This document shows, piece by piece, positions 8,597-17,423 of a stretch of DNA of 64,000 nucleotides. Source of the stretch: CAIWHR01 sp963811685 (GTDB lineage: Bacteria; Pseudomonadota; Gammaproteobacteria; Burkholderiales; Casimicrobiaceae); assembly GCA_963811685.1 (NCBI GenBank), contig CAWESK010000013.1, forward strand, positions 92,402-156,401, given 5' to 3'. The position numbers were made by a program, and so were the translations under genes. How positions within the stretch are numbered: position 1 is the first letter of the stretch; every line of letters begins with the position of its first letter. The notes under the pieces are model-generated. The model ran no database searches. It was not told the origin of the DNA and worked only from the letters and a program-made list of their open reading frames with translations.

Positions 8597-9730
8597 ATGT
8601 TTGAGCGCCCCCAAGGCGGGGACCGCGCGCTGCTGGTCGTGCTCGATTTCGGATCCGGCGATCCGCACGACCGCCTGGCGGAGCTGACCGCGCTCGCCGT
8701 GTCCGCGGGCGCGACCGTCGCCGGCGCGGTGGGCGGCCGGCGCAAGCGGCCCGACGCTGCGTTATTCGCGGGCAAGGGCAAGGTCGCGGAAATCCACGCA
8801 CGGCGGATCGACACCGGCGCCGAGCTCGTGATCTTCGGGCACGCGCTCACCGGTGCCCAACAGCGAAACCTCGAGAAGGCGCTCGAATGCCGGGTGGTCG
8901 ACCGCACGGCGCTGATCCTCGACATCTTCGCGCTGCGGGCGCGCAGCGCGGAGGGCAAGCTGCAGGTCGAGCTCGCGCAGGTGAAGCACCAGTTGACCCG
9001 ACTCGTCGGCGGCTGGACCCACCTCGAGCGGCAGACAGGCGGCATCGGCCTCCGTGGCCCCGGCGAAACGCAGCTCGAAACCGATCGCCGGCTTCTGGGA
9101 ACGCGCGTCAAGGTGCTGAACGGGCGCCTCGAGGTCGTGGCCCGCCAGCGCGCTACCCAGGCCCGCACGAGGCGCCGCGCCGCCGTGCGCACGGTCGCGC
9201 TCGTCGGCTATACGAACGCCGGCAAGTCGACGCTGTTCAACCGGCTGACCGGCGCCCGCGCATTCGCCGCCGACCAGCTGTTCGCCACGCTCGACACGAC
9301 GCTGCGCAAGATCCACGTGGAAGGCGCCGCGCCGATGGTGCTCTCCGACACGGTCGGCTTCATCCGCGACCTTCCGCACGATCTCGTCGCCGCATTCCGC
9401 GGAACCCTGGCGGAGGCGGCGCAGGCCGACCTGCTGCTGCACGTGGTCGACGCCGCGCATCCGAATCGCGACGAGCAGATCGCAGCGGTCGACGCCGTGC
9501 TGGAAGAGATCGGCGCGGCCGCGGTGCCGCAGATTCGCGTGTACAACAAGATCGACGCCACGGCGATCGCGCCCGGCGGCGAGCGCGACCCCTCTGGTAT
9601 ACTGCAGTCTGTCCGCGTGAGCGCGCTGACGGGTGCAGGATGCTCCGAATTGCGCGCCGCGCTTGCCGAACGGTTTCCGACGCCCGAACCGCTCACCGCC
9701 GCCGCCGCGGCCTCCATCGCCAACGTCTGA
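8597..9730 (+). CDS. hflX: HflX, ribosome-splitting GTPase
   Basis: 378 residues from ATG 8597. An N-terminal HflX domain (about 1-195), with a glycine-rich signature GIGLRGPGETQLETDRR at its end, is followed by a G domain: P-loop GYTNAGKSTLFN near 204-215, switch II SDTVGFIRDLP, and NKID as G4. HflX splits stalled ribosomes during heat and antibiotic stress. I chose 8597 because MFERPQGGDRALLV matches where the family usually begins; an upstream GTG at 8540 adds 19 atypical residues. Placed between hfq and hflKC as expected. Confidence 0.95.
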   Translation: MFERPQGGDRALLVVLDFGSGDPHDRLAELTALAVSAGATVAGAVGGRRKRPDAALFAGKGKVAEIHARRIDTGAELVIFGHALTGAQQRNLEKALECRVVDRTALILDIFALRARSAEGKLQVELAQVKHQLTRLVGGWTHLERQTGGIGLRGPGETQLETDRRLLGTRVKVLNGRLEVVARQRATQARTRRRAAVRTVALVGYTNAGKSTLFNRLTGARAFAADQLFATLDTTLRKIHVEGAAPMVLSDTVGFIRDLPHDLVAAFRGTLAEAAQADLLLHVVDAAHPNRDEQIAAVDAVLEEIGAAAVPQIRVYNKIDATAIAPGGERDPSGILQSVRVSALTGAGCSELRAALAERFPTPEPLTAAAAASIANV

Positions 9731-9780
9731 CGCGGTCACTTCCGCTCACGCGACCTCGCATTTCCCTTCGACCACTCCAG

Positions 9781-10989
9781 ATGTCGCTCAACGATCCGCA
9801 ATGGGGCAAGCGCGGCAACGGCGGGCCGCCCGATCTCGACGAGATCTGGCGCAACCTGAGCCGCCGTCTGAACGACCTCTTCGGCCGCAAGCAGGGCGGC
9901 GGTGCCGACGGCGGCGGCCCGGGCGATGGCCGTGGTCGCCCGTTTCCGCTTTCGGGCGCGGGTATCCTCGTGGCGCTGGTGCTGCTCGTCTGGCTTGCGA
10001 GCGGCGTCTATATCGTCGATGAAGGCCGCCGCGGCGTCGTGACCCGCTTCGGCAAGTTCACCGAGACGACGCAGGCGGGCGCCCGCTGGCACCTCCCCTT
10101 CCCCATCGAATCGGTGCAGCTCGTCGATTTCTCGCAGTCGCGGCGGGTCGAGGTCGGCTTCCGCGGCAATGCGAAGAACAAGAAGGCGAACGAAGCCTCG
10201 ATGCTGACCGATGACGAGAACATCATCGACGTCCTCTTCACCGTCCAGTACAACCTCAACAACGCCGAGGCGTACGTCTTCAACGTGCGCAGCCCCGACC
10301 AGATCGTGCAGTTCGTCGCGCAGACCGCGATGGGCGAGGTCGTCGGCAAGGCGAAGATGGACTTCGTGCTCTACGAGGGCGGCGAGCAGATCGCCAAGTC
10401 GGCCGAGAAGCTGATGCAGGACATGCTCGACCGCTACCAGACGGGCATCTTCATCCAGAAGGTCGCGCTGCAGAGCGTGCAGCCGCCGGACAAGGTGCAG
10501 GCGGCTTTCGACGACGCAGTGAAGGCGGGCCAGGATCGCGACCGCTTCCGCAACGAGGGGCAGGCCTACGCCAACGACGTCGTGCCGCGTGCCCGCGGCA
10601 ACGCCGCGCGGCTCCTCGAGGAAGCCAACGGCTATCTCGCCTCGATCGTGCAGCGGGCCGAAGGCGACGCCTCGCGCTTCCGGCAGATCCTGACCGAATA
10701 CGCGAAGGCGCCCGCCGTGACCCGCGAGCGCCTGTACATCGACATGATGCAGACGGTGCTCGGAAACTCGAGCAAGGTGCTCGTCGACCAGAAGGCCGGC
10801 AACAACCTCCTCTATCTGCCGCTCGACAAGCTGCTCCAGCAAACCGCCCCGGCCACGGTGACGCCATCGACGTTGCCGGAACTGCCGGGTTCCCGCCCCT
10901 CGACGTCGCCGCCGCCCGAAGCGGCCCTCGATCCGTCGCGCGCGCGCGACGCGCTGCGCAGCCGCGACCGCCCCGGGGATACGCGATGA
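9781..10989 (+). CDS. hflK: HflK, SPFH-domain regulator of FtsH protease
   Basis: 402 residues. The N-terminus is MSLNDPQWGKRGNGGPPDLD and a glycine-rich stretch, then one transmembrane helix near 60-78 (ILVALVLLVWLASGVYIV), then an SPFH/band-7 domain (about 80-330) and a proline-rich tail. HflK forms a large periplasmic/membrane cage with HflC that encloses and restrains the FtsH protease. The last four bases overlap the start of hflC, so the pair is translationally coupled. Confidence 0.96.
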   Translation: MSLNDPQWGKRGNGGPPDLDEIWRNLSRRLNDLFGRKQGGGADGGGPGDGRGRPFPLSGAGILVALVLLVWLASGVYIVDEGRRGVVTRFGKFTETTQAGARWHLPFPIESVQLVDFSQSRRVEVGFRGNAKNKKANEASMLTDDENIIDVLFTVQYNLNNAEAYVFNVRSPDQIVQFVAQTAMGEVVGKAKMDFVLYEGGEQIAKSAEKLMQDMLDRYQTGIFIQKVALQSVQPPDKVQAAFDDAVKAGQDRDRFRNEGQAYANDVVPRARGNAARLLEEANGYLASIVQRAEGDASRFRQILTEYAKAPAVTRERLYIDMMQTVLGNSSKVLVDQKAGNNLLYLPLDKLLQQTAPATVTPSTLPELPGSRPSTSPPPEAALDPSRARDALRSRDRPGDTR

Positions 10990-11876
10990 AGTTCACGATG
11001 CCGCTTCTCGCGCTGCTGGTCGCGATCCTGCTCGTCGGCTCGCAGTCGCTGTACACGGTCGACCAGACCAAGTACGCGATCAAGTTCCAGCTCGGCGAGG
11101 TCATCGAGACGCAGTCCACGGCCGGGCTCTACACCAAGTGGCCGCTTCTGCAGAACGTCAAGTTCTACGACCGCCGCACGCTCGTGCTCGACAATCCCGA
11201 GCCCGACCGGATCACGACGTCGGAGAAGAAGCCGCTGCTGATCGACTTCTTCGTGCTGTGGCGCATCACCGATGTCAAGCAGTTCTACGTCAACACGCAG
11301 CAGGGCGACGAGGATGTCGCGCGGCAACGGCTCGCGACGACCGTGCGCGCGAACCTGCGCGAAGAAATCAACAAGCGCACGGTGCACGAAGTGATCTCCT
11401 CCGAGCGCGACAAGATCATGGCGACGACACGGCAGAAGGCCGACACCGACGCCAAGACGTTCGGCGTCGAGATCGTCGACGTGCGCCTGCGCCGCGTCGA
11501 GCTGCCGCCGGACGTGACCGACCCCGTGTACGCGCGCATGGAATCGGAGCGCCGCCGCGTCGCCAACGAGCTCCGTTCGGTCGGCCAGGCGGACTCCGAG
11601 AAGATCCGCGCGGACGCCGACCGGCAGCGCGAAGTCATCATCGCGGAAGCGTACCGGCAGTCGCAGAAGCTCAAAGGCGAAGGCGATGCGAAGGCCGCGT
11701 CGATCTACGCCGCTGCGTATGGCGCGAACCCCGAGTTTTTCGCGTTCTATCGCAGCCTCGAGGCGTACCGCTCGACGTTCCGCGGGCGCAACGACGTCAT
11801 GGTCCTCGATCCGAGCTCCGATTTCTTCCGGTATTTCCGGGGCCCGGCCGGACAAGGCGCGAAAGCGCCCCGTTAG
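10986..11876 (+). CDS. hflC: HflC, SPFH-domain partner of HflK
   Basis: 296 residues; ATG 10986 overlaps the end of hflK. One N-terminal transmembrane helix (about residues 5-22) is followed by an SPFH domain with the characteristic run around DFFVLWRITDVKQFY, and a coiled, charged C-terminal region (EKIRADADRQREVIIAEAYR). Forms the HflKC complex with the preceding gene product and modulates FtsH. Full length, with no anomalies. Confidence 0.96.
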   Translation: MKFTMPLLALLVAILLVGSQSLYTVDQTKYAIKFQLGEVIETQSTAGLYTKWPLLQNVKFYDRRTLVLDNPEPDRITTSEKKPLLIDFFVLWRITDVKQFYVNTQQGDEDVARQRLATTVRANLREEINKRTVHEVISSERDKIMATTRQKADTDAKTFGVEIVDVRLRRVELPPDVTDPVYARMESERRRVANELRSVGQADSEKIRADADRQREVIIAEAYRQSQKLKGEGDAKAASIYAAAYGANPEFFAFYRSLEAYRSTFRGRNDVMVLDPSSDFFRYFRGPAGQGAKAPR

Positions 11877-11903
11877 CGGCTCGCCGGCGACCGGGGCGAA
11901 GGC

Positions 11904-12095
11904 ATGGCCGATTCGCTGTGGGCCGCGTTCGCGCTGGTGCTGGTCGTCGAGGGCCTGCTGCCGTTCGTCGCGCCGAGGGTGTGGCGCGACAGCTTCCAGA
12001 AGCTCGTTCTCCTGACCGACGGGCAATTGCGCTTCATCGGCCTCGTCTCGATCGTCCTCGGGCTCGCCGGTTACTGGCTCGTTCGTCATGCGTAA
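11904..12095 (+). CDS. DUF2065 small membrane protein
   Basis: 63 residues. Two hydrophobic helices (about 5-22 and 42-60) separated by a short charged loop containing PRVWRDSFQKLVLLTDGQLR. This matches the DUF2065 family, small inner-membrane proteins conserved immediately after hflC in many proteobacteria; the function is unknown. Its last eight bases overlap the start of hisZ. The location suggests a link to the HflKC/FtsH complex, but this is only inference from neighbourhood. Confidence 0.83.
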   Translation: MADSLWAAFALVLVVEGLLPFVAPRVWRDSFQKLVLLTDGQLRFIGLVSIVLGLAGYWLVRHA

Positions 12096-13062
12096 GTGGA
12101 TCCTGCCGGAGTACATCGAAGACATCCTGCCGGCGGAGGCCGAGCGGATGGAGGCGCTGCGCCGCGCGCTGCTCGACCACTTCCGCGCGCAAGGTTTCCG
12201 CCTGGTCGAGCCGCCGCTGGTCGAGCACCTCGAATCGCTGCTGACGGGCACCGGTCACGATCTCGACCTCCTGACCTTCAAGGTCGTCGATCCGATGTCC
12301 GGGCGCCTCCTCGGCGTCCGCGCCGACATCACGCCGCAGGTCGCGCGCATCGACGCCCATCTGCTGAACGAGCCCGGGATCACGCGCCTTTGCTACGCGG
12401 GCAGCGTGCTCCGCACGACGGCCGGGATCGGCGAGACGCGCGAGGTGGCGCAGATCGGAGCCGAGCTCTTCGGCGAAGCGGGGATCGCCGGCGACACCGA
12501 GGTCATCCTGCTTCTCCTGTCGTCGCTGGCCGCTGCGGGCGTGGGCAGGCTGCATCTCGACCTCGGCCACGTCGGCGTCTACCGCGCGCTCGCCGCCGGT
12601 GCCGGCGTCGGCAGCGACAGCGAGGATTCCGAGCTGTTCGCGGCGCTCCGCGCGAAGGATGTGCCGACGGTGGCGGCGCTCACCGCGAAGCTTCCGTCCG
12701 CGTGGCGCGACGCGCTCACCGCGCTGCCTTCGCTTTACGGTCCGTCGAACGAGGTGCTCACGGCGGCGCGGGCAAGGCTGCCGGACACGCCGGCGATCAG
12801 CAACTCGCTCGCCGCGCTCGAGACGCTGGCGAAGGCGGCGGGGCCGCAGGTCGAGGCCCTGCATATCGACCTCGCCGACTTGCGCGGCTACCACTACCAC
12901 AGCGGCGCGATCTTCTCGGTCTTCACGCCAGGCGTGTCGGCCGCGATCGGCAACGGCGGCCGCTACGACGGCATCGGCAAGGCGTTCGGGCGCGCGCGGC
13001 CGGCGACCGGATTCACTCTCTATCTGCGCCAACTCGCCGGCATCGTAGCGCGATCGGGGTGA
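12088..13062 (+). CDS. hisZ: HisZ, ATP phosphoribosyltransferase regulatory subunit
   Basis: 324 residues. It resembles the catalytic core of class II histidyl-tRNA synthetase (LRRALLDHFRAQGFRLVEPP, MSGRLLGVRADITPQVARID) but lacks the anticodon-binding domain, which is the hallmark of HisZ. HisZ forms a hetero-octamer with the short HisG and confers histidine feedback and activity in the first step of histidine synthesis. The motif YHYHSGAIFSVF and GNGGRYDG near the end are typical. Its start overlaps the DUF2065 gene; purA follows. Confidence 0.94.
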   Translation: MRKWILPEYIEDILPAEAERMEALRRALLDHFRAQGFRLVEPPLVEHLESLLTGTGHDLDLLTFKVVDPMSGRLLGVRADITPQVARIDAHLLNEPGITRLCYAGSVLRTTAGIGETREVAQIGAELFGEAGIAGDTEVILLLLSSLAAAGVGRLHLDLGHVGVYRALAAGAGVGSDSEDSELFAALRAKDVPTVAALTAKLPSAWRDALTALPSLYGPSNEVLTAARARLPDTPAISNSLAALETLAKAAGPQVEALHIDLADLRGYHYHSGAIFSVFTPGVSAAIGNGGRYDGIGKAFGRARPATGFTLYLRQLAGIVARSG

Positions 13063-13114
13063 GCGTCGTACCATTCGCGGCTCGCCAACCTTCACCCTCA
13101 CCGAACATCCATCC

Positions 13115-14407
13115 ATGGGCAAAAACGTCGTCGTCATCGGAACCCAATGGGGCGACGAGGGGAAAGGCAAGATCGTCGACTGGCTGACCGAGCACGCGCA
13201 GGGCGTCGTGCGGTTCCAGGGCGGCCACAATGCCGGCCACACGCTCGTCATCGCCGGCCGCAAGACGGTGCTGCGCCTGATTCCGTCCGGCATTCTCCAT
13301 CCCGGCGTCTCGGTCTACATCGGCAACGGCGTCGTGCTCTCGCCGACGGCGCTGCTGCAGGAGATCGGCGAGCTCGAAGGCGCGGGCGTGGAGATCCGCT
13401 CCCGCCTCAAGATCTCGCCGGCCTGTCCCCTGGTGCTTCCCTATCACGTGGCGCTCGATCAGGCGCGCGAGGGCGCCATGGGCGAATCGAAAATCGGCAC
13501 GACCGGCCGCGGCATCGGCCCGGCGTACGAGGACAAGATCGCGCGCCGCGCGATCCGTCTCCAGGATCTCTTCTACCCCGATCGTTTCGCATCGAAGCTG
13601 CGCGAGGTCCTCGAGTTCCACAATTTCGTGCTCGAACAGTATTTTCACGCCGCGCCGGTGCCGTTCGCGCAGACGCGCGACGACACGCTGGCCCTCGCCG
13701 ATGCGCTGCGTCCGATGGTGGCGGATGTCGCCGCATTGCTGCAGGAGGCACGCAAGCGGGGCGATTCGCTGCTGTTCGAGGGCGCGCAGGGCGCACTCCT
13801 CGACATCGACCACGGCACCTATCCGTACGTGACGTCGTCGAACTGCCTTGCCGGCGCTGCGGCGCCCGGCGCGGGCGTCGGACCGCAATTTCTCGACTAC
13901 GTGCTCGGAATCGTGAAGGCGTATGCGACGCGCGTGGGCACCGGCCCGTTTCCGACCGAGCTCACCGACGACATCGGCGCACGCCTCGCGCAGCGCGGCA
14001 ACGAATTCGGCTCGGTCACCGGGCGCCCGCGGCGCTGCGGCTGGCTCGACATTCCGGCCCTCAAGCGTTCATTCGCGCTCAACGGCGTCACCGGCACGTG
14101 CATCACCAAGCTCGACGTGCTGGACGGACTCGACGAGATCCGCCTCTGCACGAGCTATACGGTGCACGGTCAGCCGCAGGCGCTCCTGCCGTCCGGCGCC
14201 GACGCCGTCGCCGAGTGCGCGCCCGTATACGAGACGCTGCCGGGCTGGTCGCAAAGCACCGTCGGCGCGAAATCGTTCGACGCGCTGCCGGCAAACGCGC
14301 GCGCGTACCTCCGCCGGATCGAAGCGCTGACCGGCGTGCCGATTGCGATGGTCTCGACCGGCCCCGACCGCACCGAGACGATCGTCATGCATCATCCGTT
14401 TCGCTGA
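13115..14407 (+). CDS. purA: Adenylosuccinate synthetase
   Basis: 430 residues, the standard length. PurA makes adenylosuccinate from IMP, aspartate and GTP, the first committed step to AMP. The GTP-binding P-loop/catalytic segment GTQWGDEGKGKIVDWL is at residues 8-23, with catalytic Asp and His (GHNAGHT) intact. Later signatures include GTTGRGIGPAYEDK and SVTGRPRRCGWLD. It lies 52 bases after hisZ and 27 bases before the phosphoribosyltransferase gene, a common arrangement in betaproteobacteria. Confidence 0.98.
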   Translation: MGKNVVVIGTQWGDEGKGKIVDWLTEHAQGVVRFQGGHNAGHTLVIAGRKTVLRLIPSGILHPGVSVYIGNGVVLSPTALLQEIGELEGAGVEIRSRLKISPACPLVLPYHVALDQAREGAMGESKIGTTGRGIGPAYEDKIARRAIRLQDLFYPDRFASKLREVLEFHNFVLEQYFHAAPVPFAQTRDDTLALADALRPMVADVAALLQEARKRGDSLLFEGAQGALLDIDHGTYPYVTSSNCLAGAAAPGAGVGPQFLDYVLGIVKAYATRVGTGPFPTELTDDIGARLAQRGNEFGSVTGRPRRCGWLDIPALKRSFALNGVTGTCITKLDVLDGLDEIRLCTSYTVHGQPQALLPSGADAVAECAPVYETLPGWSQSTVGAKSFDALPANARAYLRRIEALTGVPIAMVSTGPDRTETIVMHHPFR

Positions 14408-14434
14408 GTCCACGCGCTTCGCTGGGGAACCCGC

Positions 14435-14950
14435 ATGTCGAACCTGCACGTCAGCTGGGACGAGTACAACACGCTGGTCGAGCGTCTGGCCCTCCTCGTG
14501 TACGAATCCGATTTTCGCTTCGACCAGATCATCTGCCTCGCGCGCGGAGGCCTGCGCGTCGGCGACGTGCTGTCGCGGATCTACGAGCATCCGCTGGCCG
14601 TGCTGTCGACGCACTCGTACGCCGCGGAGGGCGGAACGATCCGCGGCGAGCTCGTCATCGCCGAGCACATGACGATGACGAGGCCGCGCCTCGGCGACAA
14701 GGTGCTGCTCGTCGACGACATGGTCGACTCCGGCCACACGCTCGCTGCCGTCCACGCCGAGCTGCCGAAGCGCTTCCCGCACATCACCGCGCTCAAGACC
14801 GCCGTCCTCTGGTGGAAAGCCTGTTCGGTGTTCAAGCCGGACTTCTATGTGGAATACCTGCCGGACAATCCGTGGATCCACCAGCCGTTCGAGATCTACG
14901 ACACGCTGCGGCCGCAGGACTTGCGCGCGCGTCTCGGCGCCCGGGTATAA
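14435..14950 (+). CDS. Xanthine/hypoxanthine phosphoribosyltransferase-like protein
   Basis: 171 residues, type I phosphoribosyltransferase fold. The PRPP-binding motif is VLLVDDMVDSGHTLA (two consecutive acidic residues followed by DSGHT). The N-terminus has IICLARGGLRVGDVLSR, typical of the short xanthine-guanine or hypoxanthine enzymes that salvage purines. It sits directly after purA, consistent with a purine salvage role. The precise base preference cannot be read from sequence, so I leave out a gene symbol. Confidence 0.85.
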   Translation: MSNLHVSWDEYNTLVERLALLVYESDFRFDQIICLARGGLRVGDVLSRIYEHPLAVLSTHSYAAEGGTIRGELVIAEHMTMTRPRLGDKVLLVDDMVDSGHTLAAVHAELPKRFPHITALKTAVLWWKACSVFKPDFYVEYLPDNPWIHQPFEIYDTLRPQDLRARLGARV

Positions 14951-14970
14951 CCCCAGCGCAGCCACCTCCG

Positions 14971-15007
14971 GCAAGCGTCCGTAGCGGACGGCACGCCGTT
15001 TGCTTGC
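14971..15007 (+). terminator. Nested hairpin after the purA operon, possible terminator
   Basis: A perfect 6-bp stem, CGTCCG at 14976-14981 with CGGACG at 14985-14990, has a 3-base loop. Flanking GCAAG (14971-14975) and CTTGC (15003-15007) could extend it. There is no clear T-run, so it may be a Rho-independent terminator lacking a tract, or just a hairpin between the housekeeping block and the transporter gene. Confidence 0.3.
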
Positions 15008-15072
15008 AACCCCTTGTTGGCGTTACGCTGCGCGTGCGCCGTATTTCGAACGGTCGACCCACGAAAGGCTCG

Positions 15073-16209
15073 ATGAAGCGCATTCCCTTCATTTTCATGG
15101 CGTTTTGCGTCGTCATCGCCGCCGCCACGGCCGCCCGGGCGCAGGACGGCATTACCCCGTCGGCGATCGTGATCGGGCAGTCGGCCGCCTTCTCCGGGCC
15201 GGCCGCGCAGCTCGGCATCCAGATGCGCGACGGCGCGAAGCTCTGGCTCGACCAGGTCAATGCGCAGGGCGGCGTCAACGGCCGCCGCATCGAGTTGAAG
15301 TCGCGCGACGACAAGTACGAGTCGAAGCTCGCCGCCGAGAACACCAAGAAGCTGATCGAGGAGGACCGCGTCTTCCTTCTGTTCGCCTACGTCGGCACGC
15401 CGACGAGCCAGGCGTCGCTGCCGATCTTCACCGCGGCGCGGGTGCCGTTCGTCGCGCCGTTCACCGGCGCCGAGCTCCTGCGAGCGCCGTTCAACCGCTA
15501 CATCTTCAACGTCCGCGCGAGCTACTACGACGAGACGGAGAAGATCGTCGAGCACCTCGCGCGCACCGGCGTCAACAAGTTCGCCGTCTTCTACCAGAAC
15601 GACGCGTACGGCCAGGCGGGCCTCGAAGGCGTCAAGCGCGCGCTCGCGCGCCGCAACCTCCAGGTCGTCGCCCTCGGGACGGTCGAGCGCAACACCACCA
15701 ACGTCGCCGATGCGGTCAAGATCATCAACGCCGCGCAGCCCGAGGCGACGGTGATGATCTCCGCCTATACGTCGGTCGCCGAGTTCGTGCGGCAGATGAA
15801 GGCCGCGGGCAGCATCTCGCAGTTCTTCAACGTCTCGTTCGTCGGCAGCAAGGCGCTCGCCGATGCGCTCGGCAAGGACGGCCGCGGCGTGATGATCTCG
15901 CAGGTGGTGCCGTTCCCGTGGAGCCCGCTGACGCCGATCGTGAAGGAATACCTCGATCTCGCGAAACGGTCGCCCAACTTCGACGTCAATTTCTCGAGCC
16001 TCGAGGGTTTCATCGCGGCGAAGGTGCTGGTCGAAGGGTTGCGCCGCACCGGCAAGGATCCGACGCGCGAGAAATTCGTCGCCGCGATGGAATCGATGTC
16101 GAACTACGAGATCGGCGGGTTCGCCGTGCGCTTCTCGCCGGAGAACCACAACGGATCGCAGTTCGTCGAGCTGTCGATGATCGGGCGCGACGGCAAGTTC
16201 ATTCGCTGA
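15073..16209 (+). CDS. Periplasmic branched-chain-amino-acid-type ABC substrate-binding protein
   Basis: 378 residues with a cleavable signal peptide (IPFIFMAFCVVIAAATAARA, cut after about residue 22). The mature protein is a type I periplasmic-binding fold of the LivJ/LivK family (Peripla_BP_6), with DGITPSAIVIGQSAAFSGPA at the start and LFAYVGTPTSQASLPI in the ligand cleft. These receptors bind amino acids, amides, urea or aromatic acids and usually feed a LivFGHM permease, but no permease or ATPase genes are adjacent. It may act as an orphan receptor or sensor. The ligand cannot be inferred. Confidence 0.9.
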   Translation: MKRIPFIFMAFCVVIAAATAARAQDGITPSAIVIGQSAAFSGPAAQLGIQMRDGAKLWLDQVNAQGGVNGRRIELKSRDDKYESKLAAENTKKLIEEDRVFLLFAYVGTPTSQASLPIFTAARVPFVAPFTGAELLRAPFNRYIFNVRASYYDETEKIVEHLARTGVNKFAVFYQNDAYGQAGLEGVKRALARRNLQVVALGTVERNTTNVADAVKIINAAQPEATVMISAYTSVAEFVRQMKAAGSISQFFNVSFVGSKALADALGKDGRGVMISQVVPFPWSPLTPIVKEYLDLAKRSPNFDVNFSSLEGFIAAKVLVEGLRRTGKDPTREKFVAAMESMSNYEIGGFAVRFSPENHNGSQFVELSMIGRDGKFIR

Positions 16210-16345
16210 ACAGCGCCTGAGGCTGCGAGCGCCGCCTGAGGACGTAGTTCGGGGTGCGACGCCTGATCGATAGCACGCACGGCGACAGCCGCGAACGACA
16301 CGCGTCGCACTGCAATACCAGGGATTTAGGGAGAAGTCCGGCGCG

Positions 16346-17059
16346 CTACAGCGGCGCCGGCGAGGCTTTGCGGCGGGTGCTGCGGACGCGGGTCGCCACG
16401 AGCCCGAGGAGAGCGATGCGAGCAGCAGCGGAGTTCCCGGCTCCGGCGCAGGAACCCGGGGGACCGCACAGAATTCCCAATCGGTTGAAGCCGGGTCCAT
16501 TGGTACAAGGATCGGTGTCCTCGTTTGGGGTGGAGCACCCCCGGCCGAGTCGATCGTAGCCGCTCCCATTTGGGCAATCGAGGCTGGAACCGGCGGCGGC
16601 GGCCCGACGAGGACGCGCGCACGTGGGGTCGAGGCCGAGAAGATTCCCTTCCTCCATACAAAGCTGGCCTTGGGCGACCCGGCTTTGTTCGATGACCGTA
16701 AACAGCACCGGGTCGACATCGGAGGTCTGCTTCGGCCCGGTCGTCGAGAATGTCCCGCCGCTCACACCGAACGGGCCTTTGCGCCAGGGGTCGGGAACCA
16801 CCGACGGGCGATCCATCGGTGTGGCGGGCCCCGCCCCCGCGGCCATCGCGAGAGCGTCGGCAGCGGATTTCTGCTCGAGCAGGTCACACTGTGAAGCAGC
16901 GCACGCCGCGGCAGCCGCAGCTTGACCATCGGCAGCAGTGAAGGTGTCGAGCCCCGCGGCGACGTCGGCCGAATTCGCGACCAGGGACGCGCCTGCCTGA
17001 CCGAGGCCTCCGAGCAGAAGTGCAAGACTTACTGCTATAAGATTTCTTATCGGCCCCAT
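16346..17059 (-). CDS. Exported PEP-CTERM-type protein, sorting signal scrambled by frameshifts
   Basis: 237 residues as read. N-terminal signal peptide (NLIAVSLALLLGGLGQAGA) then a Cys/Gly/Pro-rich secreted region with a repeated NGSGYDRLGRGC / NGPGFNRLGILC motif. Read straight, the C-terminus is odd, but in the neighbouring frame at about 16431-16453 it encodes VPAPEPGTPLLLAS, a classical PEP-CTERM signal, and in the original frame it ends LLGLVATRVRSTRRK, the matching hydrophobic helix plus Arg cluster. Removing one base near 16456-16464 and two near 16402-16412 joins them. It is probably an exosortase A substrate. Function of the mature domain unknown. Confidence 0.72.
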   Translation of the reverse strand: MGPIRNLIAVSLALLLGGLGQAGASLVANSADVAAGLDTFTAADGQAAAAAACAASQCDLLEQKSAADALAMAAGAGPATPMDRPSVVPDPWRKGPFGVSGGTFSTTGPKQTSDVDPVLFTVIEQSRVAQGQLCMEEGNLLGLDPTCARPRRAAAAGSSLDCPNGSGYDRLGRGCSTPNEDTDPCTNGPGFNRLGILCGPPGSCAGAGNSAAARIALLGLVATRVRSTRRKASPAPL

Positions 17060-17423
17060 AGCGCTTTGAGGTTCTCCTGTTACGGAATGCTACGACCTAT
17101 TTGTATTGGCCGCCAACAGCACCATCACGTGCGCGATACCCGTCGCCATACTGTAAGCACGGTTCGTGCCGAATATGAGAACTGCTATGTTCTCATACAG
17201 TTAACGTCGTCGCCCGCATCACCACCGTCCCGCAAAGGCACGATGTGTAAGATATTTCGACAGGCATTGGCGTCGATCACGGCGTCGGCCCGCTTTACAC
17301 TGCGGAGACATCCGGTACCCAGCGATGAATACAACATACTGTTTTATAACGAATAAATTTTGAAGGCATGATTGCTGCTTATTGTCGGCCACAGGATGCT
17401 GGGTTCAACAAGCGGAGGCAATA
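17060..17423. other. Intergenic region between divergent PEP-CTERM genes
   Basis: About 360 bases with no convincing gene and visibly lower GC than its surroundings. It lies between two divergently transcribed PEP-CTERM genes and must carry both promoters. A Shine-Dalgarno-like GGAGG at 17413-17417 serves the + strand gene. PEP-CTERM genes in related bacteria can be RpoN-dependent; I looked for a -24/-12 GG...GC element and found only an imperfect one with wrong spacing. Confidence 0.5.
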
